A stretch of 64,000 nt of DNA from Bacteroidota bacterium. Its GTDB lineage: Bacteria > Bacteroidota > Bacteroidia > Flavobacteriales_E > Vicingaceae. The notes beneath the pieces were generated by a model. The model did no database searches and was not told where the DNA came from. It saw only the letters and a list, made by a program, of their open reading frames with translations. Position numbers and translations under genes: made by a program. Numbering within the stretch: position 1 is the first letter of the stretch; every line of letters begins with the position of its first letter. The stretch is taken from assembly GCA_013112545.1 (NCBI GenBank), contig JABFGJ010000002.1:186001-250000 (forward strand). Reading direction: 5' to 3'. Shown here piece after piece: positions 63,203 through 64,000 of the stretch.

Positions 63203-64000
63203 ATGTACACATTAATGGTTGTCATTTTTATTCTAGGTTATGTAATGATAGCCTTTGAACATCCTTTAAAAATTGACAAAGCAGCTCCGGCTCTTCTCAT
63301 TGCAGTCCTTGGTTGGACTGCTTATGTTTTTGGAGCAGAGGAAATATTGGCAAATAATTCCAATTATTTAAAATACATAAGCGAGTTTCCTTCAGGAGAT
63401 TACAATCATTTTATAGTGCATGAATTATCTCATCATTTAACTCATCATGCAGAAATTATATTTTTCCTTATTGGCGCAATGACCATAGTGGAACTAATTG
63501 ATGCACATGAAGGTTTTGCGGTTATTACAGATCGAATTAAGACTAAGAATAAAGTTAAATTATTTTGGATTATCTGTTTTCTAACATTTTTCTTTTCAGC
63601 TGCTTTAGATAACCTTACAACTTCTATTGTGATGATATCATTACTTAGAAAACTAATTGCAGATAAAAAAGAACGTTGGTTTTTTGCAGGTATAGTGATA
63701 GTAGCTGCCAATGCAGGTGGAGCATGGTCGCCAATTGGAGATGTTACTACAACTATGCTTTGGATTGGGAAGCAAATAACAGCTGCTAACATAATTACAG
63801 AATTGTTTTTCCCAAGTTTGGTGTGTATTTTAGTTCCACTTTTGTATCTAACATTTACTCAAAAAGGAGATGTCCAAAGTCCTGAACCTAGCCAAGAAAA
63901 TGAACATGTAATAAATAAAACAACTCCATTTGAACGTAATCTAATTTTCTTTTTGGGAGTTGGTTTGTTGTTATTTGTGCCTGTATTTAAAACCATAACA
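63203..64000 (+). CDS. nhaD: NhaD-type Na+/H+ antiporter (partial, 5' part)
   Basis: Opens with ATG at 63203 and stays open to the end of the window, 266 codons. The protein starts with a hydrophobic helix (LMVVIFILGYVMIAFE). The family signatures are HAEIIFFLIGAMTIVELIDA, SAALDNLTTSIVM and NAGGAWSPIGDVTTTML, all of the IT-superfamily NhaD group. A loop with seven histidines (VHELSHHLTHHAE) precedes the third helix. It exports Na+ or Li+ in exchange for protons, mostly at alkaline pH, and is common in marine bacteria. It lies directly behind the amino acid dehydrogenase gene. Confidence 0.93.
   Translation, partial: MYTLMVVIFILGYVMIAFEHPLKIDKAAPALLIAVLGWTAYVFGAEEILANNSNYLKYISEFPSGDYNHFIVHELSHHLTHHAEIIFFLIGAMTIVELIDAHEGFAVITDRIKTKNKVKLFWIICFLTFFFSAALDNLTTSIVMISLLRKLIADKKERWFFAGIVIVAANAGGAWSPIGDVTTTMLWIGKQITAANIITELFFPSLVCILVPLLYLTFTQKGDVQSPEPSQENEHVINKTTPFERNLIFFLGVGLLLFVPVFKTIT

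Noticed and set aside
1-64000. Prophage, integrative element or plasmid signature
   Set aside because: No integrase, transposase, replication, mobilisation or phage structural gene was seen, and no direct repeats flanking the polysaccharide locus were recognised.

Overview
The window is AT-rich DNA from a member of the Bacteroidota, most likely a gliding, probably marine member of the Flavobacteriales. The evidence is a type IX secretion/gliding set (PorU, PorV, a PorP/SprF-like protein, GldJ), secreted proteins ending in T9SS type A sorting domains, repeated Bacteroidota-type promoter cores (TAnnTTTG, sometimes with an upstream TTG), two predicted Na+/H+ antiporters, and almost no Shine-Dalgarno sequences. 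No rRNA, complete tRNA, transposase, integrase or CRISPR array was found.

Layout. (1) 1-2510: the 3' end of a T9SS cargo gene, a small secreted-protein gene that looks frameshifted, and a lipoprotein with a surface-export type N-terminus. (2) 2632-20982: a large cell-surface polysaccharide locus. It holds four glycosyltransferases, a GH20-like lipoprotein, the Wza-, Wzc-, Wzx- and Wzy-type export and polymerisation proteins, four separate sulfotransferases, a propeller-like protein of unknown function, and an MBOAT plus SGNH acyltransferase pair. It reads as a pathway for a sulfated and probably acetylated capsule or exopolysaccharide. No sugar-nucleotide, priming-transferase or PAPS-synthesis genes are present. 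(3) 21259-30551: methyltransferase, SecA, a small acidic protein, cobalamin adenosyltransferase, a LolD/MacB-type ATPase, a second methyltransferase, a YkvA-like protein and an M13 peptidase lipoprotein. (4) 30672-42454: two giant T9SS cargo proteins built from fibronectin III and jelly-roll-like modules, with a block shared between them and internal triplication. (5) 42667-46663: a CPA1 antiporter and a two-TM potassium channel joined to an unusual 12-residue-repeat solenoid. (6) 46741-59599: pyruvate dehydrogenase E2 and E1-alpha, cytidine deaminase, IspF, PorV and PorU on the minus strand; PorP/SprF-like, GldJ and MurF on the plus strand. (7) 59646-64000: acyl-CoA dehydrogenase, AnmK, a Glu/Leu/Phe/Val dehydrogenase and the 5' part of an NhaD-type antiporter.

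How the parts connect. PorU, PorV and GldJ belong to the machinery that would export and anchor the type A cargo proteins encoded at 1-524, 30672-35738 and 36170-42454. SecA delivers all of these to the periplasm first. The polysaccharide locus could supply a sulfated surface coat; sulfation needs cytosolic PAPS made elsewhere. The GH20-like and M13 lipoproteins lack acidic export signals after the lipid cysteine, so they are predicted to stay in the periplasm. The lipoprotein at 1340-2458 has such a signal and is predicted to be surface exposed.

The least ordinary items are the sulfotransferase-rich locus with its embedded propeller protein, the potassium channel with about 17 repeats of a 5+7 aromatic spacing, and a promoter-plus-signal-peptide relic between the two giant cargo genes.
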